This document shows, piece after piece, positions 1 through 6,679 of a stretch of 13,442 nt of DNA; the stretch's first letter is position 1, and the number at the start of each line of letters is the position of its first letter. A model generated the notes under the pieces. It searched no databases. It was not told where the DNA came from and was given only the letters and a program-made list of their open reading frames with translations. Position numbers and translations under genes: made by a program. The stretch covers positions 1-13,442 of the forward strand of contig CANHKH010000048.1 in the NCBI GenBank assembly GCA_947460165.1, read 5' to 3'. The stretch comes from Comamonadaceae bacterium. Lineage in GTDB: Bacteria > Pseudomonadota > Gammaproteobacteria > Burkholderiales > Burkholderiaceae_C.

Positions 1-1008
1 CCACTGGGCGTCGGGGGTGACCATGCGCCAAGAAGCCAGGTTGTCCAACGCGGTGCCCCAGAGCACGGCTTTTTTGCCGCCTGCGTTCATGGCGACGTTG
101 CCGCCTATGCAAGAGGCTTCGGCCGAGGTGGGGTCCACAGCAAACACAAAGCCAGCACGGTCGGCCGCATCGGCCACGCGCTGGGTGACCACGCCGGCCT
201 CGGTCCAGATGGTGGCCACGGGCTCGGTGAGGCCAGGCAGCACGCGCTGCTCGACCGCGGTCATGGCTTCTAATTTTTCGGTGTTGATGACCGCCGATTT
301 CCAGGTCAGGGGAATGGCGCCGCCAGTGTAGCCGGTGCCGCCGCCACGGGGGACGATGGTCAGGCCCAGCTCAATGCAGGCTTTGACCAGTCCGGCCATC
401 TCGGCCTCGGTGTCGGGCGTGAGCACCACAAAGGGGTATTCCACGCGCCAGTCGGTGGCGTCGGTGACGTGGGAGACGCGCGAGAGCCCGTCAAACTTGA
501 TGTTGTCTTTTTCAGTGACGCGGCCGAGCTTGCGCTCAGTCTGGCGGCGCAAAGCGGCCATGTCTTCAAAGGCCAAAGCAAAGGCGCGCACTGCCCCGTG
601 GGCCAAGGCCAGCAGCTCGCCCACCACGGCGTCGCGCTCGGCATGGTCGGCAGGCGTGCGGCGCTTTTGCACCTCGCCCAAACGGTGCTCCAGGGCCTCG
701 ACCAAGAGTTTGCGCCGGCCTGGGTTGTCCAGCAGGTCGTCTTGCAGATAGGGGTTGCGCTGCACCACCCAAATGTCGCCCAGCACCTCGTACATCATGC
801 GGGCCGAGCGGCCGGTGCGGCGCTCGCCGCGCAGCTGGTCCAGCAAGGTCCAGGCTCTGGCCCCCAGCACACGCATGACCACTTCACGGTCGGAGAAAGA
901 GGTGTAGTTGTAAGGAATTTCCCGGATGCGGGACGGCCCTGACCCCTCGGCGTGACCGGCCGAGATGGCCAAGGCATTGAACTCAGGGGGAGTGCGGGGT
1001 GCGTTCAT
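1..1008 (-). CDS. DUF3683-type FAD/FMN-binding oxidoreductase, N-terminal part (runs off left edge)
   Basis: An open frame of 336 codons runs without a stop from an ATG at 1008 to the window edge, so the C-terminal part is missing. About the first 170 residues resemble the N-terminal DUF3683 region seen in long betaproteobacterial flavoproteins. A FAD-binding type 4 (PCMH/GlcD-like) domain follows. Its flavin pyrophosphate loop reads PRGGGTGYTGGAIP from residue 220, and GGNVAMNAGG lies near residue 302. Relatives are usually around 1,300 residues and add a FAD-oxidase C-terminal domain and iron-sulfur cluster domains. They are related to YdiJ and D-lactate or glycolate dehydrogenases and oxidise a 2-hydroxy acid. 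The exact substrate cannot be told from this part. No clear Shine-Dalgarno sequence precedes the ATG. The gene follows the small membrane protein gene on the same strand after a 153-base gap. Confidence 0.88.
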   Translation of the reverse strand, partial: MNAPRTPPEFNALAISAGHAEGSGPSRIREIPYNYTSFSDREVVMRVLGARAWTLLDQLRGERRTGRSARMMYEVLGDIWVVQRNPYLQDDLLDNPGRRKLLVEALEHRLGEVQKRRTPADHAERDAVVGELLALAHGAVRAFALAFEDMAALRRQTERKLGRVTEKDNIKFDGLSRVSHVTDATDWRVEYPFVVLTPDTEAEMAGLVKACIELGLTIVPRGGGTGYTGGAIPLTWKSAVINTEKLEAMTAVEQRVLPGLTEPVATIWTEAGVVTQRVADAADRAGFVFAVDPTSAEASCIGGNVAMNAGGKKAVLWGTALDNLASWRMVTPDAQW

Positions 1009-1161
1009 CAGGTGGGCGTGGTGCGCGGGTCGGCTCGGCGGGCCTGGGCAGGCGCATACCGAGGGTGACCAAGAATGTTAACGCAGCAAGCTTGTTTGCC
1101 CCTGGCACGCCTCACAAGACCCGGCACAGTTGCGGGCCGACAGGCCCACATCCCCCACAGC

Positions 1162-1446
1162 TCAAGCGCGCCAGGCCCGTCGCCCCACAAACTGCACCAA
1201 GGCCGAGGCACCCACCATGGCCGCGTAAGTGGCCATCTTGCCGTCCACCCCCCACCCGATCAGCCCTGCGACAGAGACTGCCAAGTTGGCGGCAAAGGTC
1301 CAAAACCAAGGTGCGAGCCAGCCCGTCCAGGCCGCTCGGCCACGCCAGCCTGGCAGCGCGCTGGCCAGGGTGACGATGAGCAACGCCAGCACGGCCGCTG
1401 GCAAGATCAGATGCAAGAGATGAAGGCTCAACAAATAGACGGTCAT
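1162..1446 (-). CDS. small conserved-type membrane protein, function unknown
   Basis: This encodes 94 residues with about three hydrophobic segments: roughly residues 4-29, 45-66 and 70-88. They are separated by short basic or tryptophan-rich loops (GWRGRAAW; end GRRAWRA), which suggests an inner-membrane protein with a positively charged C-terminus. I do not recognise a named domain. It lies between the flavin oxidoreductase gene (same strand) and the divergent hemA, and shares their 145-base upstream region. Only a weak GACAGGG-like ribosome site is visible about nine bases before the ATG. The hydrophobic pattern and high GC at third codon positions support a real gene. A role in heme supply or electron transfer is only a guess from the neighbours. 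Confidence 0.72.
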   Translation of the reverse strand: MTVYLLSLHLLHLILPAAVLALLIVTLASALPGWRGRAAWTGWLAPWFWTFAANLAVSVAGLIGWGVDGKMATYAAMVGASALVQFVGRRAWRA

Positions 1447-1529
1447 GGCTCAAGCCCTGTCGAAACTGAGGCGAATGCGACGTGATTTGACAAGGTAAAT
1501 CAAGGGATAACCCTTTGTTTGGGGTGTTT

Positions 1530-1559
1530 TTGACAAAAAAGTGTCAATTTAATTAGACA
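1530..1559. promoter_or_regulatory. AT-rich palindromic element in the hemA divergent control region
   Basis: Three half-sites lie in a row: TGACA at 1531-1535, TGTCA at 1542-1546 and GACA at 1556-1559. The first pair is inverted around six A/G bases. The second pair makes an imperfect 18-base palindrome, TGTCAATTTAATTAGACA (1542-1559), in which 14 of 18 positions agree with its reverse complement. A perfect TTGACA (1530-1535) overlaps the first half-site. The arrangement suits an operator or promoter between the divergent small membrane gene and hemA. The binding factor is unknown. Confidence 0.4.
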
Positions 1560-1584
1560 TTTTTTGGATCGAGGTATCTATACT
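1554..1584 (+). promoter_or_regulatory. candidate sigma70-type promoter for hemA
   Basis: TATACT at 1579-1584 matches five of six -10 consensus bases. TAGACA at 1554-1559 matches five of six -35 bases, but the spacer is 19 bases, which is long. The hemA ATG is only seven bases after the -10, so a transcript from here would begin at or next to the start codon. A perfect TTGACA at 1530-1535 is an alternative -35, but no good -10 follows it. Confidence 0.4.
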
Positions 1585-1591
1585 CGGCACC

Positions 1592-2872
1592 ATGCCAGTA
1601 TGGGCCCTCGGGCTGAACCATCACACTGCACCGCTGGACCTTCGCGGTCGATTCGCTTTTGCCATCGACCAAATTGCGCCCACCTTGCAAGGGTTGCGCG
1701 CGTCCATCTCGCGCCAACCTGAAGCGACGCTGCTGTCCACCTGCAACCGCACCGAAGTGTATTGCGCGGGTGAGCAGGCCCAGGTGGACCACACCTTGGA
1801 ATGGCTGGCCCACAGCGGCGGGGTCTCGCCCGAGACCTTGCGCAGCCACACCTACACCTTGCGCGACGGCGACGCTGCCCGCCACGCCTTTCGGGTGGCC
1901 AGCGGCCTTGATTCCATGGTGCTGGGCGAGCCCCAAATTTTGGGACAAATGAAAGACGCCGTGCGCGCGGCCGAGCAGGCCGGCGCCATGGGCACCACCT
2001 TGCACCAGCTGTTTCAGCGCTCCTTTGCCGTAGCCAAGGAGGTGCGCTCCAGCACCGAGGTGGGTGCCCACAGCATCAGCATGGCTGCCGCTGCCGTGCG
2101 CCTGGCCGGCCAAATTTTTGAGGACCTGAGCCATATCCGTGTGCTGTTTGTGGGCGCGGGCGAGATGATTGACTTGGCGGTCACCCATTTCGCGGCCAAA
2201 AACCCCAGGTCCTTGACCATTGCCAACCGCACGTTGGAGCGCGGTGAAAAACTCGCCGGCCGTTTTGGTGCCGAAGTCATGCCTTTGGGTGAGCTGCCCG
2301 AGCGGCTGCATGAGTTTGACGCGGTCATCAGTTGCACCGCCAGCACCTTGCCGCTGATTGGGCTGGGCGCAGTGGAGCGCGCCATCAAGCTGCGCCGCCG
2401 CCGACCCGTGTTCATGGTCGATTTGGCCGTGCCACGCGACATTGAGCCCGAGGTCAAGCACCTCCCAGACGTGTACCTCTACACCGTGGACGACCTGGCC
2501 AAGGTGGTGCAAACCGGCAAGGACAACCGCCAGGCGGCTGTGGCCGAGGCCGAGGTCATCATTGATGCTGGGGTACAGAACTTCATGCGCTGGTTGAACC
2601 AGCGTGCCACGGTGCCCTTGATCCAACAGCTCAATGCCCAGGCCGACGAGTGGCGCGCCATTGAGCTGGCCAGGGCGCGCAAGCTGTTGGCCAAGGGCGA
2701 GTCGGTGGACGCGGTGCTCGAAGCCTTGTCGCGCGGGCTGACGCAAAAAATGCTGCACGGCGCCATGGCCGAGCTGCACACCAGCGACACCGACAAGCGC
2801 GACAACACAGCACGCGCTGTCTCGCGCTTGTTTTTGCGCGGCAACCCACCGCCCGAGTCGGGCGGGCGCTAG
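1592..2872 (+). CDS. hemA: glutamyl-tRNA reductase
   Basis: HemA reduces the glutamate on glutamyl-tRNA(Glu) with NADPH to glutamate-1-semialdehyde, the first committed step of tetrapyrrole (heme) synthesis in the cytoplasm. The 426-residue product has the usual length and the standard N-terminus GLNHHTAPLDLR. The catalytic-cysteine motif STCNRTEVY has Cys51. An NADPH-binding loop GAGEM lies at residues 188-192, and the C-terminal part is the helical dimerisation domain. The ATG at 1592 fits the family N-terminus. No ribosome site is at normal distance; the nearest, GAGG at 1571-1574, is 17 bases away and inside the candidate promoter. It is the first gene of the hemA-prfA-prmC cluster and ends 92 bases before prfA, with a hairpin between. 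Confidence 0.97.
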   Translation: MPVWALGLNHHTAPLDLRGRFAFAIDQIAPTLQGLRASISRQPEATLLSTCNRTEVYCAGEQAQVDHTLEWLAHSGGVSPETLRSHTYTLRDGDAARHAFRVASGLDSMVLGEPQILGQMKDAVRAAEQAGAMGTTLHQLFQRSFAVAKEVRSSTEVGAHSISMAAAAVRLAGQIFEDLSHIRVLFVGAGEMIDLAVTHFAAKNPRSLTIANRTLERGEKLAGRFGAEVMPLGELPERLHEFDAVISCTASTLPLIGLGAVERAIKLRRRRPVFMVDLAVPRDIEPEVKHLPDVYLYTVDDLAKVVQTGKDNRQAAVAEAEVIIDAGVQNFMRWLNQRATVPLIQQLNAQADEWRAIELARARKLLAKGESVDAVLEALSRGLTQKMLHGAMAELHTSDTDKRDNTARAVSRLFLRGNPPPESGGR

Positions 2873-2889
2873 CGGGCCTGGTTGGCGGC

Positions 2890-2918
2890 AGCTGCGGCAC
2901 CGCAGCTCCATCTCTTTT
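2890..2918 (+). terminator. hairpin plus T-rich tract between hemA and prfA (possible attenuator)
   Basis: AGCTGCGG (2890-2897) and CCGCAGCT (2900-2907) form a perfect inverted repeat. In RNA this would be a seven-pair stem with a GCAC loop. The T-rich stretch TCTCTTTT (2911-2918) follows three bases later. The shape resembles a weak intrinsic terminator, which would reduce read-through from hemA into prfA. The interrupted T-tract makes partial termination or RNA processing as likely as full termination. Confidence 0.4.
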
Positions 2919-2964
2919 GGCGGGCGTTGACCGCGCCCATCTCTTACGACAGACCCGCGCGCCC

Positions 2965-4080
2965 ATGAAAGACTTTCTTCGCCAGACCCTGGAGCGCCAG
3001 CTCATCCGCTTGCATGAGCTCGACGCCCTGCTCTCGGCCTCGGATGTGGTGAGCGACTTGGAGCGTTTTCGCCGGCTGACGCGCGAACACGCCGAGGCCA
3101 GCACCCTGGCCGAGCAGTTCAGGCAACTGATGCAGCGCGAAGCCGACCTGGCCAGCGCCCAGTCCCTGCGGGCAGAAGCGGCAGGCGATGCCGAGATGGC
3201 GCAGCTGGCCGACGACGAGATCGCCGCCGCCCAGGCCGACCTGGCCCGTTTGGAGCAGACCTTGCAGCTCATGCTCATCCCCAAAGACCCGGACGACATG
3301 CGGCCGGCTTTTCTGGAAATTCGCGCTGGCACAGGGGGCGATGAGTCGACTTTGTTTGCCGGCGACCTGCTGCGCATGTACACCCGCTATGCCGACAGCT
3401 GCGGCTGGCGCTGCGAGCTCATCAGCGAGTCGCTCTCAGAGCTGGGCGGCTACAAAGAGGTGGTGCTGCGCATTGCAGGCGAGCCCGATGCGCATGGCGT
3501 GGGCGTGTACGGCCGCTTGCGCTTTGAATCTGGCGGCCACCGCGTGCAGCGCGTGCCCGCCACTGAAACCCAGGGGCGCATACACACCAGCGCCTGCACC
3601 GTGGCGGTGCTACCCGAGCCGGACGAGGCGCAGGCTGTGCAAATCAACCCGGCCGAGCTGCGCATAGACACCTTTCGCGCCAGCGGCGCCGGCGGCCAGC
3701 ACATCAACAAAACCGACTCGGCTGTGCGCGTGACGCACCTGCCCACCGGCATCGTGGCCGAGTGCCAGGACGACCGCAGCCAGCACCGCAACAAGGCCAG
3801 GGCCCTGCAGGTGCTGGCCGCCCGCATTCAAGAAAAAGAGCGCTCAGAGCGCGCCGCCAAAGACGCTGCCCTGCGCAAAGGCTTGGTGGGCAGCGGCGAC
3901 CGCAGCGACCGCATTCGCACCTACAACTTTCCGCAAGGCCGGCTGAGCGACCACCGCATCAACCTCACGCTCTACAAGCTCGGCCAGATCATGGAAGGCG
4001 AGTTGGTCGACGTGGTCACGGCCTTGCAAGTGGCGCGTGGCGCCGAGCTGCTGGCCGAGCTGGAAAGCCAGAACGTATGA
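2965..4080 (+). CDS. prfA: peptide chain release factor 1
   Basis: RF1 recognises UAA and UAG in the ribosomal A site and triggers peptide release. The product is 371 residues, close to the family length of about 360. The stop-codon-reading PxT motif is seen as VPATETQGRIHTSACTVAVL, with PAT at residues 198-200; RF1 carries PxT where RF2 has SPF. The catalytic GGQ (residues 243-245) sits in SGAGGQHINKTDSAVR. The reading frame is open upstream to a TTG at 2917, but the ATG at 2965 gives the family N-terminus MKDFLRQTLERQ and is preferred. The gene overlaps prmC by four bases (ATGA), so the two are probably translationally coupled; PrmC modifies this protein's GGQ glutamine. Confidence 0.97.
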   Translation: MKDFLRQTLERQLIRLHELDALLSASDVVSDLERFRRLTREHAEASTLAEQFRQLMQREADLASAQSLRAEAAGDAEMAQLADDEIAAAQADLARLEQTLQLMLIPKDPDDMRPAFLEIRAGTGGDESTLFAGDLLRMYTRYADSCGWRCELISESLSELGGYKEVVLRIAGEPDAHGVGVYGRLRFESGGHRVQRVPATETQGRIHTSACTVAVLPEPDEAQAVQINPAELRIDTFRASGAGGQHINKTDSAVRVTHLPTGIVAECQDDRSQHRNKARALQVLAARIQEKERSERAAKDAALRKGLVGSGDRSDRIRTYNFPQGRLSDHRINLTLYKLGQIMEGELVDVVTALQVARGAELLAELESQNV

Positions 4081-4901
4081 CTTTGGCCCAGGCCTTGGGA
4101 CAGGCCCTGGGACAGGGCTTGGACGCGCTGGACGCCCAACTGCTGCTGCTGGGTGCGCTGGGCCGACCGCATGAGCGGGCCTGGCTGCGCGCCCACGACA
4201 CCGATGCCCTGCCCCCTGCCGCCGAGCAGGCCTTTACGGCACTGTGCCAGCGCCGCCTGGCCGGCGAGCCGGTGGCTTACCTGCTGGGGCACCAGGAATT
4301 TTTTGGCCTGGAACTGGTGGTGGACGCCCGCGTGCTGGTGCCCAGGCCGGACACCGAAACCCTGGTCGAGTGGGCGCTGGAGTTGCACGGCCCCCAGCCG
4401 CTCAAGATGGTGGACCTGGGCACCGGCAGTGGCGCCATTGCCCTGGCCTTGCAACAGGCCCGCCCAGCTTGGCAGGTGTGGGCGGTGGACGCCAGCGCGC
4501 AGGCACTGGCCGTGGCCCAACTCAACGCCCAGCGCCTGGGCTTGCCCATACGCTTGCAGGCGGGCAACTGGCTGGAGGGCGTGGCCGGCCGCTTTGACTT
4601 GATTGTCAGCAACCCGCCTTACATCGCCCAAGGCGATGCCCATCTGCCGGCCCTGGCCCAGGAGCCGCAGTCGGCCTTGGTGGCGGGCGCAGACGGGCTG
4701 GACGATTTGCGGCGCATCATCGCGCAGGCGCCGCCTTGTTTGAACCCAGGCGGCTGGCTGCTGCTTGAACACGGCCATGACCAGGCTGCGGCCGTGCAAA
4801 ACCTGTTGGCCGAGGCCGGCTTGGTCGAGGTGCAAAGTCGGGCTGACTTGGCTGGCACGGCGCGCTGCAGTGGCGCTCGGCTGCCGCGCACCAGCCCATG
4901 A
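4077..4901 (+). CDS. prmC: release factor glutamine N5-methyltransferase
   Basis: PrmC uses S-adenosylmethionine to methylate the glutamine of the GGQ motif in RF1 and RF2, which speeds termination. The 274-residue product shows the helical N-terminal substrate-binding domain. It then has VLVPRPDTETLVEW (residues 87-100), the SAM-binding motif VDLGTGSGAIALAL (112-125) and the amide-binding NPPY at 179-182. The ATG at 4077 overlaps the prfA stop (ATGA). The frame is open far upstream inside prfA, but those starts are not plausible. The N-terminus contains a near-tandem QALG-QALG-QGLD repeat encoded by a 12-base DNA repeat. The C-terminus (TARCSGARLP) is slightly unlike the usual RCTGGR ending, but complete. 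Confidence 0.96.
   Translation: MTLAQALGQALGQGLDALDAQLLLLGALGRPHERAWLRAHDTDALPPAAEQAFTALCQRRLAGEPVAYLLGHQEFFGLELVVDARVLVPRPDTETLVEWALELHGPQPLKMVDLGTGSGAIALALQQARPAWQVWAVDASAQALAVAQLNAQRLGLPIRLQAGNWLEGVAGRFDLIVSNPPYIAQGDAHLPALAQEPQSALVAGADGLDDLRRIIAQAPPCLNPGGWLLLEHGHDQAAAVQNLLAEAGLVEVQSRADLAGTARCSGARLPRTSP
4089..4122 (+). repeat. 12-bp tandem repeat inside the prmC 5' end
   Basis: CAGGCCTTGGGA (4089-4100) is followed directly by CAGGCCCTGGGA (4101-4112) and the partial copy CAGGGCTTGG (4113-4122). It encodes QALG, QALG, QGLD. The unit length keeps the frame, so copy-number changes would add or remove four residues in the N-terminal helix. Confidence 0.8.
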
Positions 4902-4971
4902 CAGCCCCAAAGGCCACAGGCCCATGAAGCAAGACCGATAATCCACTGTCAGCTCACCCAACCTTCAGACC

Positions 4972-5292
4972 ATGAACGATACACATCAACGAATCGACCA
5001 AATCGTCAAATCCAGTGACGTGGTGCTCTTCATGAAAGGCACTGCCCAGTTTCCCATGTGCGGCTTTTCGGGGCGCGCCATCCAGATCCTCAAGGCCTGC
5101 GGTGTGGCCAAGCCGGCCACCGTCAATGTGCTGGAAGACGATGCCATCCGCCAGGGCGTCAAGGACTACAGCCAATGGCCCACCGTCCCGCAGCTCTACA
5201 TCCGGGGCGAGTTTGTGGGCGGATCGGACATCATGATGGAGATGTACGAAAACGGCGAACTGCAGCAAATTCTGAACGCGCCCAGCGCTTGA
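4972..5292 (+). CDS. grxD: monothiol glutaredoxin, CGFS type (Grx4 family)
   Basis: Monothiol CGFS glutaredoxins bind a [2Fe-2S] cluster with glutathione and act in iron-sulfur cluster transfer and iron sensing. The 106-residue protein shows KGTAQFPMCGFS with the active cysteine at residue 30, the cis-proline motif TVP at 71-73, and GEFVGGSDIMMEM at 79-91, which forms the glutathione site. The length fits the single-domain bacterial family. It begins 70 bases after prmC on the same strand and may be read with it. A GATAAT sequence at 4937-4942 could be a -10 for separate transcription, but no good -35 matches it. No clear ribosome-binding site precedes the ATG. Next to hemA, it gives the cluster a heme and iron-sulfur flavour. 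Confidence 0.95.
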   Translation: MNDTHQRIDQIVKSSDVVLFMKGTAQFPMCGFSGRAIQILKACGVAKPATVNVLEDDAIRQGVKDYSQWPTVPQLYIRGEFVGGSDIMMEMYENGELQQILNAPSA

Positions 5293-5297
5293 TGCTA

Positions 5298-5318
5298 GGC
5301 TTGCCTTGGCGGCAAGCC
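5298..5318 (+). terminator. hairpin just after grxD (possible terminator, no T-tract)
   Basis: GGCTTGCC (5298-5305) and GGCAAGCC (5311-5318) form an eight-pair stem with a five-base loop, starting six bases after the grxD stop codon. No run of T follows, so it may protect the 3' end or assist Rho-dependent termination. An alternative pairing of TTGGCG (5306-5311) with CGCCAA (5322-5327) is possible. Confidence 0.4.
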
Positions 5319-5342
5319 CCACGCCAAGCGCATCCGCCTAGA

Positions 5343-5370
5343 ACTGACGCCGCTTTTTGTGCGGCTCAGT
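5343..5370 (-). terminator. hairpin over the stop codon of the small exported protein gene
   Basis: The arms ACTGA-C-GCCGC (5343-5353) and GCGGC-TCAGT (5361-5370) pair with one bulged base around a seven-base loop. The stop codon of the minus-strand gene (5366-5368) lies inside one arm. It stands between the convergent grxD and pilus-side genes and probably marks the transcript end, although neither side has a good T-tract outside the stem. Confidence 0.35.
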
Positions 5371-5638
5371 CGGTGTGGCCCGTGCAAGCCCCAGCATTGG
5401 GCCGGCCTTTGCATTCGCGCTGTAGCCTGGCCCGGCGCTCGGCCGCCGTCTCTGAAGATCCGCCTGGAGCGTTCTGTTTCAGGGTGGCAGGCTTTTGCTT
5501 TTTGTCGGCTTTGGCCTGGGGCGGGCCTTTGGCCTTGGCTTGTTTGTCTGCTGCCGCTGCCGAGGGCGCCGCAGCACAGGCCCACATGATGCACAGGCCG
5601 CACATGGCCCACTGAGCAGCTTGCCAGCGGCGAGCCAA
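5366..5638 (-). CDS. small putative exported protein with a C-terminal cysteine pair
   Basis: From a TTG at 5638 this encodes 90 residues. The N-terminus has a basic start (ARRW), a hydrophobic stretch (AQWAMCGLCIMWACAAAP) and an SAAAAD cleavage-like site near residue 25, so it looks like a signal peptide. The mature part is lysine-, alanine- and glutamine-rich. It ends in ETAAERRARLQRECKG and RPNAGACTGHTD, with two cysteines that could form a disulfide. The start is uncertain: the frame is open to 5806 inside yacG, and ATGs at 5605 and 5587 also exist, but the TTG keeps the basic N-region. No Shine-Dalgarno is evident. It begins eight bases after the yacG stop codon, so it is probably the last gene of that operon. 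Function unknown. Confidence 0.62.
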   Translation of the reverse strand: MARRWQAAQWAMCGLCIMWACAAAPSAAAADKQAKAKGPPQAKADKKQKPATLKQNAPGGSSETAAERRARLQRECKGRPNAGACTGHTD

Positions 5639-5645
5639 GATGGCT

Positions 5646-5852
5646 TTATTGAAGCCGGGGGTCGCCAAAGTTGGAGTCCTCGGGCGGGGCCTCGGCGGGC
5701 ACGCGAAAGTCCTCGCTGGCCCAGGCACCAAAATCAATGTGCTTGCAGCGTGCACTGCAAAAAGGTCGACTCGGGTTTTGTGGGCCGTACACACTTGCGC
5801 CGCCACAGGCCGGGCACTTGACGGTGCGGGTTGGCAGGGTCGACGAGTTCAT
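5646..5852 (-). CDS. yacG: zinc-binding protein YacG, DNA gyrase inhibitor family
   Basis: YacG binds zinc through four cysteines, and in E. coli it binds GyrB and blocks DNA binding by gyrase. The 68-residue product is of family length. It shows VKCPACGG and FCSARCKHIDFGAWASE with Cys13, Cys16, Cys32 and Cys36 as ligands. The acidic C-terminal tail (ASEDFRVPAEAPPED) is also typical. It follows zapD by 27 bases on the same strand, as in many proteobacteria. A GAAGAGAG-like ribosome site lies slightly far upstream of the ATG at 5852. Although small, the cysteine pattern makes the assignment firm. Confidence 0.93.
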   Translation of the reverse strand: MNSSTLPTRTVKCPACGGASVYGPQNPSRPFCSARCKHIDFGAWASEDFRVPAEAPPEDSNFGDPRLQ

Positions 5853-5879
5853 GTCGGTGGGCTCTCTTCAGCCTGGCGC

Positions 5880-6635
5880 TCAGGCGCAGTAGGACAGCTC
5901 AAATTGTGCGTCTTCGGTGACCGATTGCAAGCGTTGCGACTCTATGAACTTGACAAAGCGCACAGAGACCATGAGTCGGTTGGCGCTGATCTCGGGAATC
6001 AAGCCCAAACTCGGGTCAATCCGCATGCGCAGCAACTGGAAGGTGCGGCCAGAGGGCAAGCTTTGCTGAAAATGGCCGCCACTGCTCATGACTTTTTGGG
6101 GTGTGCCCGCATCGCGCAGCAGTTTGAGCAGCATGGCCGCCGCCTCTGCCAGCGGCAAGAGGCTGCTCATCCAGTGCATCAGGTCGGCGCGGCGCTGCGC
6201 CACCTCAAAGTGCCGCCAAGCATGGTAGGCGGGCAGGTCAAATTCACAGGTGCCGCCGGGAATGCCGGCCCGGCTGCGCAAGCCCATGAGCCATTCAATG
6301 TCAGTGAGCGATTGGCCTGTTTTGCCTGGCAAGCCATTGAGGGCGGCAAAGCAATGGTCCAGCACGGCCACCACCTGGTCGAGCGCGGCCTCAGAGATGG
6401 CCGGGTTGCCCCGGTAGCCGTTGAGCAGGTGCTTTTGTTTTTCGAGGTCCTTCAAGACCTCGGTCTTGAGCTCGGCGCGCCCGGCCACCTCCATGATCTC
6501 GAAGATGGTGAGGATGGCGAAATGGTGGTCGGTGGCGCTGCTGCGGCCGACCAGTTCACCCAACTGAGAGAACAGGTGCTCCAGTCGCAGATACGTGCGG
6601 ATGCGTTCGTTGAATGGATACTCGTAAAGGATCAC
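5880..6635 (-). CDS. zapD: cell division protein ZapD (DUF1342)
   Basis: ZapD is a cytoplasmic protein that crosslinks FtsZ filaments and stabilises the division ring. The 251-residue product begins with the family signature ILYEYPFNERIRTYLRLEHLF. It continues with AILTIFEIMEVAGRAELKTEVLKDLEKQ, then EWLMGLRSRAGIPGGTCEFDLP near the middle, and ends with the beta-rich part, RFVKFIESQR. The start codon is GTG at 6635, with the ribosome site AAGAAG (6644-6649) eight bases upstream. It lies between coaE and yacG, the same order known from E. coli (coaE-zapD-yacG). No damage is seen. Confidence 0.96.
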   Translation of the reverse strand: MILYEYPFNERIRTYLRLEHLFSQLGELVGRSSATDHHFAILTIFEIMEVAGRAELKTEVLKDLEKQKHLLNGYRGNPAISEAALDQVVAVLDHCFAALNGLPGKTGQSLTDIEWLMGLRSRAGIPGGTCEFDLPAYHAWRHFEVAQRRADLMHWMSSLLPLAEAAAMLLKLLRDAGTPQKVMSSGGHFQQSLPSGRTFQLLRMRIDPSLGLIPEISANRLMVSVRFVKFIESQRLQSVTEDAQFELSYCA

Positions 6636-6679
6636 AGCGCTGTCTTCTTGTACCGCAGGGTTGGCTCAAATTTTGGGCA

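Noticed and set aside
1553..2911. A 452-codon open frame on the minus strand covering all of hemA
   Set aside because: It is the antisense shadow of a GC-rich gene. The plus-strand protein has every HemA motif, while the antisense product is rich in His, Gln and Gly and has no recognisable domain.
2917..2964. TTG start 48 bases upstream giving a longer PrfA
   Set aside because: The added residues do not belong to RF1, and the frame there overlaps the hairpin and T-tract after hemA. The ATG at 2965 gives the normal N-terminus.
3972..4961. A 329-codon open frame on the minus strand over prmC
   Set aside because: Antisense shadow of prmC with a Gln/His-rich composition typical of reversed GC-rich codons; prmC on the plus strand is complete.
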